From Planococcus shixiaomingii (GTDB taxonomy: Bacteria > Bacillota > Bacilli > Bacillales_A > Planococcaceae): DNA of 64,000 bases. The stretch spans positions 1,844,001 through 1,908,000 of the forward strand of contig NZ_CP129236.1 of the NCBI RefSeq assembly GCF_030413615.1, read 5' to 3'. The notes below the pieces were generated by a model, which saw only the letters and a program-made list of their open reading frames with translations, was not told the origin of the DNA and did no database searches. Each line of letters starts with the position of its first letter. Positions within the stretch are counted from its first letter, which is position 1. Positions 17,078 through 25,472 of this stretch are shown here, piece by piece. Made by a program: the position numbers and the translations under genes.

Positions 17078-17923
17078 ATGCCGGCAAATGACGCTTATCA
17101 AGCTGCGGCAGATGGAAATATAAAACGACTGATAGAACTTCTTTCTGCCGGTTTTGATATCAATGAAGGCGATAGGGAGAACTACACAGCTCTGCATTGG
17201 GCAGTGCAGGGAGGCCGAAAAGAAGTAGTCACGTTTTTAGTGGGAAGGGGCGCTGACGTGAATGCTAAAGATTATCAAGAGTTCACTCCTTTGGAAGTTG
17301 CGATCAACCACGGACATTCGGAAATAGCGGATTTCCTCATCGAGCAGGGCAGCGATTTGTCCTTAGACAGAAAAGGCTTTACGCCCCTGCATGCGGCTGC
17401 GGCAAAAGGGGATGTTAAAATACTAGACTTGCTCATTGAAAAGAACGTACCGATCAATAAACAGGACGAAGAAGGGCGAGGCTACACTCCGTTGCATTGG
17501 GCGGTGCAGGAAGACCATGCCGAGTGTGTAAAACGATTGATTGAAAACGGGGCGGATGTAAATAAGAAAACGTCCAGCAATTTTACGCCTCTTTATATCG
17601 CTGCCGGCGAGGGAAGCGCCGTGCTTGCTGAGTATCTTATACTGCAAGGGGCCAAAGTGAATGAACCGCGTGAAGGGACTTCGCCATTAATGATCGCCAG
17701 TGCCTTCAATCACCCGAAAGTTGTGGAAGTTCTTCTGCAGTATGGAGCAGACATGGAAATTAAAGATCGAGAAGGTAAAACGGCCTTGTTCTATGCAACT
17801 GAAATTTTTAGTGAAGATGTTATGGAACTTCTTTTGAAGCAAGGAGCCAAAAAGGACATCGTTAGCAAATCAGGCAAAAAACTAAGTGATCTTTTAAGGG
17901 AGAATCGATACGGTACTTCCTGA
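17078..17923 (+). CDS. Ankyrin-repeat protein
   Basis: A 281-residue protein made almost wholly of about eight ankyrin repeats of ~33 residues. Clear T-P-L-H/T-A-L-H starts include TALHWAVQGGRKEV, TPLEVAINHGHSEI, TPLHAAAAKGDVKI, TPLHWAVQEDHAEC, TPLYIAAGEGSAVL, SPLMIASAFNHPKV and TALFYATEIFSEDV. No signal peptide or catalytic domain is present, so it is probably a cytoplasmic binding scaffold. ATG 17078 follows TGGAGGAG. It stands alone; the partner is unknown. Confidence 0.92.
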   Translation: MPANDAYQAAADGNIKRLIELLSAGFDINEGDRENYTALHWAVQGGRKEVVTFLVGRGADVNAKDYQEFTPLEVAINHGHSEIADFLIEQGSDLSLDRKGFTPLHAAAAKGDVKILDLLIEKNVPINKQDEEGRGYTPLHWAVQEDHAECVKRLIENGADVNKKTSSNFTPLYIAAGEGSAVLAEYLILQGAKVNEPREGTSPLMIASAFNHPKVVEVLLQYGADMEIKDREGKTALFYATEIFSEDVMELLLKQGAKKDIVSKSGKKLSDLLRENRYGTS

Positions 17924-18087
17924 ATTTGAACGAGAGTAATTAAGGCTTCAACGGGATAAATTTTTTAACTGAAAATCTTTGTATTAGGTTGAAAAAGCAA
18001 ACCGGGATTTTCTAATAAAGGCTATTTATGATGAAGAAACATTGCTTTAACGTTTTATTTCTAATCCATCAAACTGGAGGTTTTCGT

Positions 18088-18939
18088 ATGAACTATGTAA
18101 CGTTGAACAATGGCGTTAAAATGCCCATCCTTGGCTTTGGGGTTTATCAGATTTCCGATACAGCCGAATGCGAACGCGTTGTCAGTGAGGCGATTCAAGT
18201 AGGGTATCGTTCCATCGATACCGCACAAGCTTATCGGAACGAAGAAGCCGTCGGCAATGCGGTTCGTAAAAGCGGTCTCCCTCGCGAAGAATTTTTTCTT
18301 ACTTCAAAAGTCTGGATTTCCAATGCCGGTTATGAAAAAGCGAAAGCATCCATCGACAAATCGTTGCGTCGACTGCAAACCGACTATATTGATTTGATGC
18401 TGATTCACCAGCCTTTTAATGATTATTACGGTACGTACCGGGCGATGGAAGAGTACTACAAAGCAGGGAAACTCAAAGCCATTGGCGTCAGCAATTTCTA
18501 TCCCGATCGTTTTATCGATATCGCTCAGTTTAGTGAAATCCCTCCAATGGTTAACCAAGTGGAGACTCATGTATTCAACCAGCAAAAACAAGCTCAAAAG
18601 ATAATGGAGAAATACAACACGCAAATTGAATCGTGGGGGCCGTTTGCTGAAGGGAGGAATGATTTCTTTACGAATGAAACCTTGACAGCTATCGGAAATC
18701 AATACGGCAAATCCGTTGCCCAAGTTGCGCTTCGCTATTTGATTCAACGCAATGTTGTGGTCATTCCTAAAACGGTAACGAAAGAACGGATGATACAAAA
18801 CTTTGATGTTTTTGATTTTGAATTAACGAGTGAAGACATGGAGAAAATCGCGCAACTGGACTTGGCACAAAGTTTATTCTTCTCGCATACCGATCCGGAA
18901 ATCGTTGAATATATGACAGGGCTTAGCAGGAAAGCATAA
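18088..18939 (+). CDS. Aldo/keto reductase
   Basis: A 283-residue NADPH-dependent aldo/keto reductase. The catalytic tetrad is visible: Asp44 and Tyr49 (SIDTAQAYRNE), Lys74 (TSKVWI) and His107 (LMLIHQPF). The C-terminal cofactor segment IPKTVTKERMIQNF is present. It is closest in style to the YtbE/YvgN group that reduces small aldehydes such as methylglyoxal, by inference. ATG 18088 follows CTGGAGG; an earlier in-frame ATG at 18028 has no site. Terminator at 19021. Confidence 0.93.
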   Translation: MNYVTLNNGVKMPILGFGVYQISDTAECERVVSEAIQVGYRSIDTAQAYRNEEAVGNAVRKSGLPREEFFLTSKVWISNAGYEKAKASIDKSLRRLQTDYIDLMLIHQPFNDYYGTYRAMEEYYKAGKLKAIGVSNFYPDRFIDIAQFSEIPPMVNQVETHVFNQQKQAQKIMEKYNTQIESWGPFAEGRNDFFTNETLTAIGNQYGKSVAQVALRYLIQRNVVVIPKTVTKERMIQNFDVFDFELTSEDMEKIAQLDLAQSLFFSHTDPEIVEYMTGLSRKA

Positions 18940-19020
18940 GTTTATTTGCCAAAGGAACACCTGTAGGAAAGTCATCATTCAGCAAACAAAATAAGACGTG
19001 ACAGATAAAAATAGATATCG

Positions 19021-19052
19021 AAAAGGAAGCTTATACAGCTTCCTTTTTATTT
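19021..19052 (+). terminator. Terminator of the aldo/keto reductase gene
   Basis: Perfect 11-base stem AAAAGGAAGCT / AGCTTCCTTTT with a five-base loop and T tail. The rest of the 18940-19249 spacer holds nothing else recognisable. Confidence 0.8.
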
Positions 19053-19249
19053 TTAGTTCTATTTGAAAACCATTCGTGTGCAGTTTTAGAGAAAAATAGG
19101 TCATAAGAAATAGTTATAGAAACACATAATAACCTTCTAATTTTCTTATACCTTACTTAGACTTACAATTAACTTGAAAAAAAGTTTTCCCAGATTTTAA
19201 AACTATCATAGTCGTGCAGTCATGCGATTCAGAAAGACAGGTGGATGGA

Positions 19250-19984
19250 ATGGATTATATTATACTGTTTTTTGTCGGAGTGATCGCAACAACAATTGGA
19301 ACATTGGCAGGAGGCGGCGGATTGATTAGCCTGCCGGCCATGCTGTTTCTTGGCATGCCGATCCATTCAGCAATAGGCGCAAACAAAGTGTCCAATATGG
19401 TCAGTTCTTTCTCCAGTTTCTTTACATTGTATAGACGGAATCAGATTTCGCTGAAAGAATCTTCCTGGCTGATTCCATTCAGTTTAGGGGGCGGCATTAC
19501 CGGTGGACTGATCGCCTCTCACTTATCTCCTGAAAATCTGTATGTCATCGCAGTCATTTTACTGATTTTCGCATTTGTAACTTCTTTCATCGGCAAAACT
19601 AAGCCGAAAGGAGCTAAACCGTTGAAACTGTCGCCAGTCAGCGGAACTGGCTTGTTCGGAATCGGCATATATGATGGACTCTTCGGCCCTGGCCAAGGAA
19701 CGTTGATGCTCTATCTGTTCAGCTACCTGAACATAGCCTATGTAAGGTCTGTCGGTTTGGTGAGGCTTGCTACTTTTTCAAGCTGCTTTGGTGCTGCTAT
19801 CAGCTATATTCTATCCGGTGCCGTTATCTGGCCTTTGACCTTGGCGTTGATGGCAGGGTCCGTAACAGGAGCGCAGCTTGGCGTTCGAATTGCGGAAAAG
19901 CTTAACCCCGATTATGTGAAGCCAATATTGCGGGTAGTCACTGCGCTAATAATTGTCCAATTGATTGCCGAAAATGTTTTATAA
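19250..19984 (+). CDS. TauE/SafE-family sulfite or organosulfur exporter
   Basis: A 244-residue membrane protein with about eight helices and the two internal family repeats. The N-terminal GTLAGGGGLISLPAMLFLG and the second-half GIYDGLFGPGQGTLMLYLF motifs are typical of TauE/SafE carriers. These export sulfite, sulfoacetate or similar anions. ATG 19250 follows AGGTGG. It is single; no sulfur-metabolism gene nearby fixes the substrate. Confidence 0.9.
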   Translation: MDYIILFFVGVIATTIGTLAGGGGLISLPAMLFLGMPIHSAIGANKVSNMVSSFSSFFTLYRRNQISLKESSWLIPFSLGGGITGGLIASHLSPENLYVIAVILLIFAFVTSFIGKTKPKGAKPLKLSPVSGTGLFGIGIYDGLFGPGQGTLMLYLFSYLNIAYVRSVGLVRLATFSSCFGAAISYILSGAVIWPLTLALMAGSVTGAQLGVRIAEKLNPDYVKPILRVVTALIIVQLIAENVL

Positions 19985-20085
19985 GATGAATTGAAACTTT
20001 GCCTCATTCTCTAACACTCTAAATAATCATAGTAGAAAAATGAAAATGCGGTTCTTGATACTCCTGAACTAGATTAATTTCCAAA

Positions 20086-20126
20086 GAATAACCCTAGTTT
20101 CTTAAATCAGAGACTTGGGGTTATTC
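20086..20126. terminator. Convergent terminator hairpin
   Basis: A stem of about 16 pairs opening with GAATAACCCTAGTTTCT and closing with AGAGACTTGGGGTTATTC lies between the convergent exporter and kptA genes. It overlaps the kptA stop at 20121. Confidence 0.65.
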
Positions 20127-20687
20127 TAATTCAATTACCTCAGTTATTGAAGAAGGAGGGAGCGATGTCGACAACCACACTTCGTTTCCGGCAAAATGAA
20201 AAGTAACTCCTGCTTCAATCGCACTTTGCGCATCAATTTTCAAAAGAAGTGGATTTTTCCTCCTTTTCGCTGCAAGAGTGGCAAAAGAAGGGCTTTCGGA
20301 TAGATGTACCTGTTGCCGGCCCATTGGAAGAATTCCCTTACCCTTAATTGCTTCTAATGCTTCTTTATGGGTCCCGTGATAAAGAAATCTTGGCAATTGT
20401 CTGTCTGACGGTTCCTGAAGGACAGGAACACTGTGGCCGTAACGGGCTTTGATTTGGTTGCCTTTGATTAAATAACGTTGTTTTGGGCTAGTGGCAACGA
20501 TCTGGCGGATGTCATCTTCAGTTACCTGCTGCCAGCGCGGCTGTGTCTGTATAGCCTTTGTCAGATCCGAAATGCCGCAAAATCCGTAATCGTCCAACGT
20601 TAATCCAAACTTCTGCGGGGAATGCCGAAGGATTTTAGCCATAAAAGAGCTTAACTTCACTTCATCGTGTTTGTTCAAATGATTCAC
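20121..20687 (-). CDS. kptA: RNA 2'-phosphotransferase (Tpt1/KptA)
   Basis: A 188-residue KptA/Tpt1 enzyme, which transfers an internal RNA 2'-phosphate to NAD. Hallmarks are LSSFMAKILRHSPQKFGL, the basic YLIKGNQIKARYGHS segment, YHGT, MGRQQVHLS, and GNEVWLS near the end. The Arg, His and Arg residues expected in the NAD and RNA sites are present. Start is GTG 20687 or the in-frame TTG 20678, which is better spaced from AAGGTG. In bacteria its natural RNA is unknown. No RtcB or tRNA ligase gene is adjacent. Confidence 0.95.
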   Translation of the reverse strand: MNHLNKHDEVKLSSFMAKILRHSPQKFGLTLDDYGFCGISDLTKAIQTQPRWQQVTEDDIRQIVATSPKQRYLIKGNQIKARYGHSVPVLQEPSDRQLPRFLYHGTHKEALEAIKGKGILPMGRQQVHLSESPSFATLAAKRRKNPLLLKIDAQSAIEAGVTFHFAGNEVWLSTSLPPSSITEVIELE

Positions 20688-20902
20688 CTTACTTTCTGTT
20701 TAGTATTTCTCTTCCCTTTAATTTAAAGTGGAAGCATCAATACTTCACTCTTGCCTAATTAAATGGAACCTTGTATTTATTCTTTCAGATACAATATATG
20801 TAATTTAAACCGAATAACATAAAGCTTTTATTTTGCGAGGAAGCAAAGAGTTTTTTTCGGCAACTTATTTAAAATGATAGAAAGCAGGTAGGAATTAAGA
20901 AA

Positions 20903-21187
20903 ATGCATGATTATGAAATCGGGTACGATAGCAAGGGGAAAAAATACAAACTCTACTTAATCGCATTTGTTGCTGCGGCTCTGATACATACACTCGTTGA
21001 CTTTTTCGGTTTAGGTTTTACAAAGGTGACTGGATTCCGCTTGATCGGCAGTGTGCTGTTTTACGTTGTTATCTTCTATTTTGGTTTGCGCAGGAAACTA
21101 TGGGCAGAGTTTATCATTAAATTTTTTATCTGGTTAAACGTTCTGATACTTCTGCTTATAATTATTGTAAAGAGCTTGGGTTTATAG
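20903..21187 (+). CDS. Small membrane protein
   Basis: A 94-residue protein with a short basic N-terminus (DYEIGYDSKGKKYKL) and three hydrophobic segments (about 18-36, 46-61, 71-92). The ribosome site before ATG 20903 is weak (GGTAGG at a long distance). No family recognised. Confidence 0.55.
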   Translation: MHDYEIGYDSKGKKYKLYLIAFVAAALIHTLVDFFGLGFTKVTGFRLIGSVLFYVVIFYFGLRRKLWAEFIIKFFIWLNVLILLLIIIVKSLGL

Positions 21188-21257
21188 GATATGTTATAGA
21201 CATAACTGGATTAGATTTTAAGCTGTTAGTCAATCATTAAGAGGGAGAGGTCGGGAA

Positions 21258-21728
21258 ATGAAATGGGAAGATAAGGATTATGCAGAAAAAACATTAAAGA
21301 AATTGTTAATAGGAAGTCAGCTTGATGGTATTAAGTTTGGTGTTGATTCAGAAGCGTTATTTGCTTATTTCATGCATTATTCAAATCGGGAACCAGACCT
21401 TCTATGGTTAAACATTGAAGTAAGAAAAATTGTGCTTCTTGACCGATTAGAAAATATAGATCTATTTGCCGGAAGCAGACTCCCAGAAGTAGATGAGGAT
21501 GCAGCAATTAAATTATTACTGGAAAATAGGAGAGAAAAAGTTAGTGATGTTCAATTAGGAAATGTTTCTCCTCATTTATTTATCACATTAGAATCTGGAA
21601 AGGTATTGTGTGTTAATGGGGAAGATGAAGATTATGAATGCTGGCAAGTAGGCGATGGTCTTGGATACACAGGAAGGGAGTGGTTGATAATAGCTGTTCC
21701 TGGAAATGAAATTTCATTTTTCCTCTGA
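21258..21728 (+). CDS. Hypothetical soluble protein
   Basis: A 156-residue protein with a strand-rich C-terminal half (HLFITLESGKVLCVNGEDED, then YECWQV). It somewhat resembles DUF6188 or immunity-type domains, but the match is too weak to name. ATG 21258 follows GAGGGAGAGG. A strong terminator follows at 21805. No toxin gene is adjacent, so an immunity role is not supported. Confidence 0.6.
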   Translation: MKWEDKDYAEKTLKKLLIGSQLDGIKFGVDSEALFAYFMHYSNREPDLLWLNIEVRKIVLLDRLENIDLFAGSRLPEVDEDAAIKLLLENRREKVSDVQLGNVSPHLFITLESGKVLCVNGEDEDYECWQVGDGLGYTGREWLIIAVPGNEISFFL

Positions 21729-21804
21729 TAGAAAAACATTGTTTCATCGGAATTCCTAATATCAAGACGATCGTATAGGCATGAAGCTACCATTACTCAA
21801 ATAG

Positions 21805-21848
21805 GACAGAAGAGGATTCATATGAATCTCTTCTGTCTTTTTTTTGTC
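21805..21848 (+). terminator. Strong terminator
   Basis: A 15-to-16-pair stem opening GACAGAAGAGGATTCA and closing TGAATCTCTTCTGTC, followed by 11 T. It lies 77 bases after the stop at 21728. The sequence right after it (GTCTGTACTAGTC) may be a worn copy of the dispersed element. Confidence 0.85.
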
Positions 21849-21876
21849 TGTACTAGTCTTTAGAAATTTAACAAAT

Positions 21877-21903
21877 GTTTATTCCGTAAGGGAGCAAGGG
21901 TAA
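21877..21903 (+). promoter_or_regulatory. Sigma-B-type promoter
   Basis: GTTTAT (21877-21882), a 15-base spacer and GGGTAA (21898-21903) match the GTTTAA-N13-15-GGGTAT sigma-B consensus with one change per box. It lies 50 bases before a stress-protein gene whose families are sigma-B controlled in B. subtilis. Confidence 0.65.
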
Positions 21904-21952
21904 ATTACACTAATCGACTTTAGAGATTTATCACAATAAGGAGGAATGCACG

Positions 21953-23176
21953 ATGGCTAGCAAAGAAAATACATTTATCGGAGTTTTCGACAACCAAGAG
22001 GAAATTTTAAATAAAGTAGAGGAATTAAAGGGACAAGGCCATAAAGAAGACCATATGTATGTCGTCGGCCGGGACAACAACTCGTTCTCCACACTAGACA
22101 CCCAGACAGGTGTGCACGTAGATGCAACAAATGACAAGAAAAAACAAGGATTCGTGGGAAAAGTCATGTCTGCACTTTCCGGTGACGCTTCATTGGAAGC
22201 ATTCAAGGGCATGGGGCTGGAGCGCTATGAAGCGAAAGAGTACTACGAGCACGTGCAAAGCGGTAAGCTAGTACTATACGTTGACGAGGATTATGGCAAT
22301 ACTTATGATAAATACGGCACCGGCTACAGCAACTCATCCGGTATTGAACAGACGGCCCCTATTGAAACCGGAGTGACTTTTGCTAAATCAGGATCAACGG
22401 TGGATGAAGACAGCACGAATAATGCATCTTCAACCAACACCAGCAACACATTTGGTGCGGATACGGAAACAGGGGCATCCATTAAAGAAAAATCAGGTGG
22501 CAGATTTAATTCATTAGCGGATGCGGACAGCGAATTCGGCAAGTCGATAACAGCTGAAGGAAGTTCACTTGATGAAGCTTCTGGTCCGACGGATGCACCG
22601 TTTGCCTCAACATCTCAAAGTACCAATACATCCGGTTCAATTTCCGGAAGCTCAGATTCTACTCGCGATACTACTGACCGCTCAATTGACTTTACAACAG
22701 ATGCAGGCAGTTCGGTTGGGTCCAGTCGCGGTGCTGCAGGCTCATCTGATGCATTCGGATCAACTGCCGACATAACTGACGAAGAGCGCATGCTCCTTCA
22801 CGAAGAACGATTGAGCGTTGATAAAGAACGCGTACAGACCGGCGAAGTAAACGTCGGCAAACACGTTGTTGAAGAAAATCAATCCATTGAAGTGCCGGTC
22901 GAACGCGAAGAGGTATATGTAGAGCGCCATGCGGTAAATGAAGAAGCAGACGACACGGAAGCTTTCCAGGAAAATGACACAATTCATGTACCGGTTTCCG
23001 AAGAACGCGTAAATGTTACGAAGAAAGAAGTTGTCACTGAAGAAATCGTCATCAGCAAACGGAAAGTGCAGGACACTGAACAAGTGAACGAAACCGTCCG
23101 CCGTGAAGTTGCGGAGATTGATGAGGACACCACCGATTTCAATGACAAGAATACTAACAATAATAACCGGAAATAA
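21953..23176 (+). CDS. General stress protein: YflT domain plus DUF2382 (YsnF-like)
   Basis: A 407-residue cytoplasmic protein in three parts. Residues 5-110 are a YflT/GSP17M heat-stress domain (FIGVFDNQEEILNKVEELKG and YYEHVQSGKLVLYVD). Residues ~115-272 are a low-complexity Ser/Thr/Gly/Asp linker. Residues ~277-393 are a DUF2382 (YsnF) domain with repeated E-E-R-L-x-V/V-x-K-x-x-V units. YflT and YsnF are separate proteins in B. subtilis, both general-stress induced. ATG 21953 follows AAGGAGGA, with a sigma-B-type promoter upstream. Biochemical role unknown. Confidence 0.88.
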   Translation: MASKENTFIGVFDNQEEILNKVEELKGQGHKEDHMYVVGRDNNSFSTLDTQTGVHVDATNDKKKQGFVGKVMSALSGDASLEAFKGMGLERYEAKEYYEHVQSGKLVLYVDEDYGNTYDKYGTGYSNSSGIEQTAPIETGVTFAKSGSTVDEDSTNNASSTNTSNTFGADTETGASIKEKSGGRFNSLADADSEFGKSITAEGSSLDEASGPTDAPFASTSQSTNTSGSISGSSDSTRDTTDRSIDFTTDAGSSVGSSRGAAGSSDAFGSTADITDEERMLLHEERLSVDKERVQTGEVNVGKHVVEENQSIEVPVEREEVYVERHAVNEEADDTEAFQENDTIHVPVSEERVNVTKKEVVTEEIVISKRKVQDTEQVNETVRREVAEIDEDTTDFNDKNTNNNNRK

Positions 23177-23194
23177 TTGAAAAGTTGTATCGAA

Positions 23195-23224
23195 AGAAGG
23201 AAGCTTTAGGGCTTCCTTCTTTTT
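23195..23224 (+). terminator. Terminator of the stress-protein gene
   Basis: Perfect stem AGAAGGAAGC / GCTTCCTTCT with six-base loop and a T tail, 18 bases after the stop. Confidence 0.85.
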
Positions 23225-23348
23225 ACTTGCAAACCGATTTCCTGGCAGAGGAAAATTATGGTATGTTAAGCGTAAGAGGTAAGTAAATAATGACGTCGGC
23301 ACAAAAGATGCTGAGCGAACTTTAGGTAATTTCAGTAGGAGGTCAATA

Positions 23349-23639
23349 GTGAGTAAACTAAATGCATTTTCATATGTGTTTTTCTTTATTGCAATCATTA
23401 ACCTAGTTATTGTTTATTTTTTCGAATATATACTAGGGTCACCTAATTATTTTTATACTCACTTTCTGGAATGGACGTTAATCGGAATTGTATTAATTCC
23501 GATTATTGGAGTTGTGTTAGGGTTAAGCGGGGAGAAAGGAAACCTTAGACTGATGGCTATTGCATTAAATACCCTCTTTTTTATTGCTTTCGCTCCATTA
23601 GCATTATGGAAACTTTGGATTACCTTCTATGGTTGGTAA
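23349..23639 (+). CDS. Small three-helix membrane protein
   Basis: A 96-residue protein with helices at about 6-27, 40-61 and 68-90. GTG 23349 follows AGGAGG at good spacing. Unrecognised. A hairpin at 23714-23748 (AAGGGTC / GATCCTTT plus T run) is its likely terminator. Confidence 0.65.
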   Translation: MSKLNAFSYVFFFIAIINLVIVYFFEYILGSPNYFYTHFLEWTLIGIVLIPIIGVVLGLSGEKGNLRLMAIALNTLFFIAFAPLALWKLWITFYGW

Positions 23640-24085
23640 ATAGAAATAATCTTGATTTGAAATTGTGCTATGTTTTATTGATATGTGGATTAGATAAATA
23701 ACAATAAACCGAGAAGGGTCTTTAATGGATCCTTTTTTCTTTTTTTAAAAAATCACCAATATTATTTAACATAGCCAAAAAAATAAGTGCTACATATACA
23801 AATATGATTTTCGGTCTTCACCTCTATCCGTTTGTAAAAGTGTGTGTAAATTGGGGAACGTTCGAAAAGTGTTTTGGCACGTTTACGAACGGTATTTAGC
23901 GGGTTTTTAGTTGTTTTTAAAGCGTTCGTAAAGGTGTACTTTTACGAACGCTCTAAATAAAATATAGGTACTCTATAACTGTGGAAGTTAATGTTAATAT
24001 GAATATAGTGTGAATATTTAAAGAATATAATCATCAAAAATAGTTTCGAAACGACTGATGGAGTAATTAGTTAAGGAGTGATGAC
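23640..24085. other. Spacer holding a terminator and a nested palindromic repeat cluster
   Basis: No gene. It contains a terminator hairpin (23714-23748), then the most symmetrical version of the dispersed element (23828-23952), then AT-rich sequence before the SUKH gene. Confidence 0.7.
23828..23952 (+). repeat. Dispersed intergenic element, copy 4: double palindrome
   Basis: Two nested inverted repeats built from the same motif. CCGTTTGTAAAAGTG (23828-23842) faces CACGTTTACGAACGG (23878-23892), matching at 13 of 15. A 32-base near-palindrome follows at 23921-23952, whose arms AGCGTTCGTAAAGGTG and TACTTTTACGAACGCT pair at 14 of 16. The right arm contains the core GTGTACTTTTACGAACG found once in each other copy. 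Confidence 0.75.
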
Positions 24086-24637
24086 ATGGGCATTAAAGAG
24101 ATTATGGAGGCTGTCCTAAAAGTGTTGGGCAGCAACAATGAACGGCTGTTAATTCTAGATGATGGGTTAATTACCAGGAGTACCAGTACGGTTAATCCTC
24201 CTGCCGAGGAAGCGGCCATTGCTGAATTTGAAAGTCAGATTGGGCATCAGCTGCCAAAGGACTATCGATCTTTTCTGTTGGAATACAACGGCGCGAATAT
24301 CTACCAGCTTATTACGGATTTAGGTGGCACTGGCGGAGGCGGATTGCAAGTGTTTTCTATCAAGGAAATGAAGGAGAATCTGTATTACATGGAAGTGTAC
24401 CCTGGATTTTTGCCAATAGGTAGCGCTTATGACCAATACTTGGCCATCAGTCTGGAAGCGATTGAGAAGGAAGACCCAAATTACCTTTACCGAATCGATA
24501 ACGATGAAGGGCCTCAAGCTTTGACCCTGAACTTTCACCTGTTTTTGAATCGTTTTGTGATGGCTCAAGGGGCTACATTCTATGAATGGCCGATTTACAA
24601 CGCGGCTAGCCGCTATTACTTGGAGGGCGATGAATAA
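24086..24637 (+). CDS. SMI1/KNR4 (SUKH) family protein
   Basis: A 183-residue SUKH-fold protein. Key features are I-A-E-F-E-S-Q-I-G-H-Q-L-P-K-D-Y-R-S-F-L, then the YNGANIY turn, the GGGGLQVFSI strand and FLPIGSAYDQYLAIS. SUKH proteins often serve as immunity proteins to contact-dependent or polymorphic toxins, but no toxin is next to it, so the role is open. ATG 24086 follows AAGGAG. It lies just beyond the double palindrome. Confidence 0.88.
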   Translation: MGIKEIMEAVLKVLGSNNERLLILDDGLITRSTSTVNPPAEEAAIAEFESQIGHQLPKDYRSFLLEYNGANIYQLITDLGGTGGGGLQVFSIKEMKENLYYMEVYPGFLPIGSAYDQYLAISLEAIEKEDPNYLYRIDNDEGPQALTLNFHLFLNRFVMAQGATFYEWPIYNAASRYYLEGDE

Positions 24638-24941
24638 ACCATCACAGGCACTTTTCAAATAGCAGGTGCTTATAAGGTTTACATATCAACAGTTATTTGA
24701 AGATGAAGCTGGTAGGATGCTTTTCTTCCTTTTATTTAAAAACTAAACGTTGAGAAATTTTGTTTTTTATTGACTCAAGAAATTAGTGAAGAAAATGTAT
24801 GTCTCATAATTAAAGATTTCAGGGCAGAATTGAGAACTAAAATTCGCTTTCTTCCTAGTGATAGGATTGGCTTGAGGTTCAAATTTAAGAGACAATAGTT
24901 AAATTGGACCTGCACCCTCAACATTTGCTAAGCAAAAGTTT

Positions 24942-24970
24942 TTGACATTATCCTTTATCAGCGATATTAT
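24942..24970 (+). promoter_or_regulatory. Sigma-A promoter of the Rrf2 regulator gene
   Basis: Consensus TTGACA (24942-24947), a 17-base spacer and TATTAT (24965-24970), about 35 bases before the ATG. The rest of 24638-24941 has no gene or clear signal. Confidence 0.75.
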
Positions 24971-25005
24971 GGATATTGTAAGTCTTTAAATAAAGGAGTA
25001 AAACC

Positions 25006-25407
25006 ATGAAGTTCTCAAGAGGGACCAACTATGCACTTCACACAATGTTGCAACTGGCTCAATCATCCACTCCAAATAAACCCATTGGTGTCCAACAACT
25101 CGCGGAACAACAGGATGTTTCACCGACCTACCTTTCTAAAATTCTGACGAAGCTTGTGAAAGAAGGAATGGTTTCTTCGGTTTCCGGCGTTAAAGGGGGC
25201 TATTCACTGCCCTATAATTGGGAAACCATCTCTTTTTTAGAAATTATCCAAGCGATCGAGGGCAAAGCTTCTCTATTTGATTGCCACTTCGGTCATGGCC
25301 CAGGCTGCCCGATCGAACAGGTGATGGTTGAAGCAGAAGAGAAAATGGAAGAACAATTAAGAAAGATGACCATTGCTGATTTGGTTAAGAATAAGACAAT
25401 GAACTAA
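25006..25407 (+). CDS. Rrf2-family transcriptional regulator
   Basis: A 133-residue winged-helix regulator. The N-terminal HTH spans about 5-65 (LAEQQDVSPTYLSKILTKLVKEGMVSS), with the Rrf2 signature GVKGGYSL following. It has only two nearby cysteines (DCHFGHGPGC) instead of the three of IscR or NsrR, so an iron-sulfur cluster is doubtful and a thiol switch is possible. ATG 25006 follows AAAGGAG. The next two genes are its likely regulon. Its last codons lie in a 21-base inverted repeat. Confidence 0.9.
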   Translation: MKFSRGTNYALHTMLQLAQSSTPNKPIGVQQLAEQQDVSPTYLSKILTKLVKEGMVSSVSGVKGGYSLPYNWETISFLEIIQAIEGKASLFDCHFGHGPGCPIEQVMVEAEEKMEEQLRKMTIADLVKNKTMN

Positions 25408-25430
25408 AATTCATTGTCTTATTCTTAACC
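25383..25430. repeat. Perfect 21-base inverted repeat across the Rrf2 stop codon
   Basis: The left arm (25383-25403, starting GGTTAAGAATAAGAC) and right arm (25410-25430, ending GTCTTATTCTTAACC) are exact complements around a six-base loop holding the TAA stop. No T run follows, so it is not a standard terminator. The right arm runs into a possible promoter (TTATTC 25419-25424, 17 bases, TATAAT 25442-25447) for the methyltransferase gene. Confidence 0.85.
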
Positions 25431-25472
25431 TTAATTAAAGATATAATGTATCTATAAAAGGAGGAATAAAAA

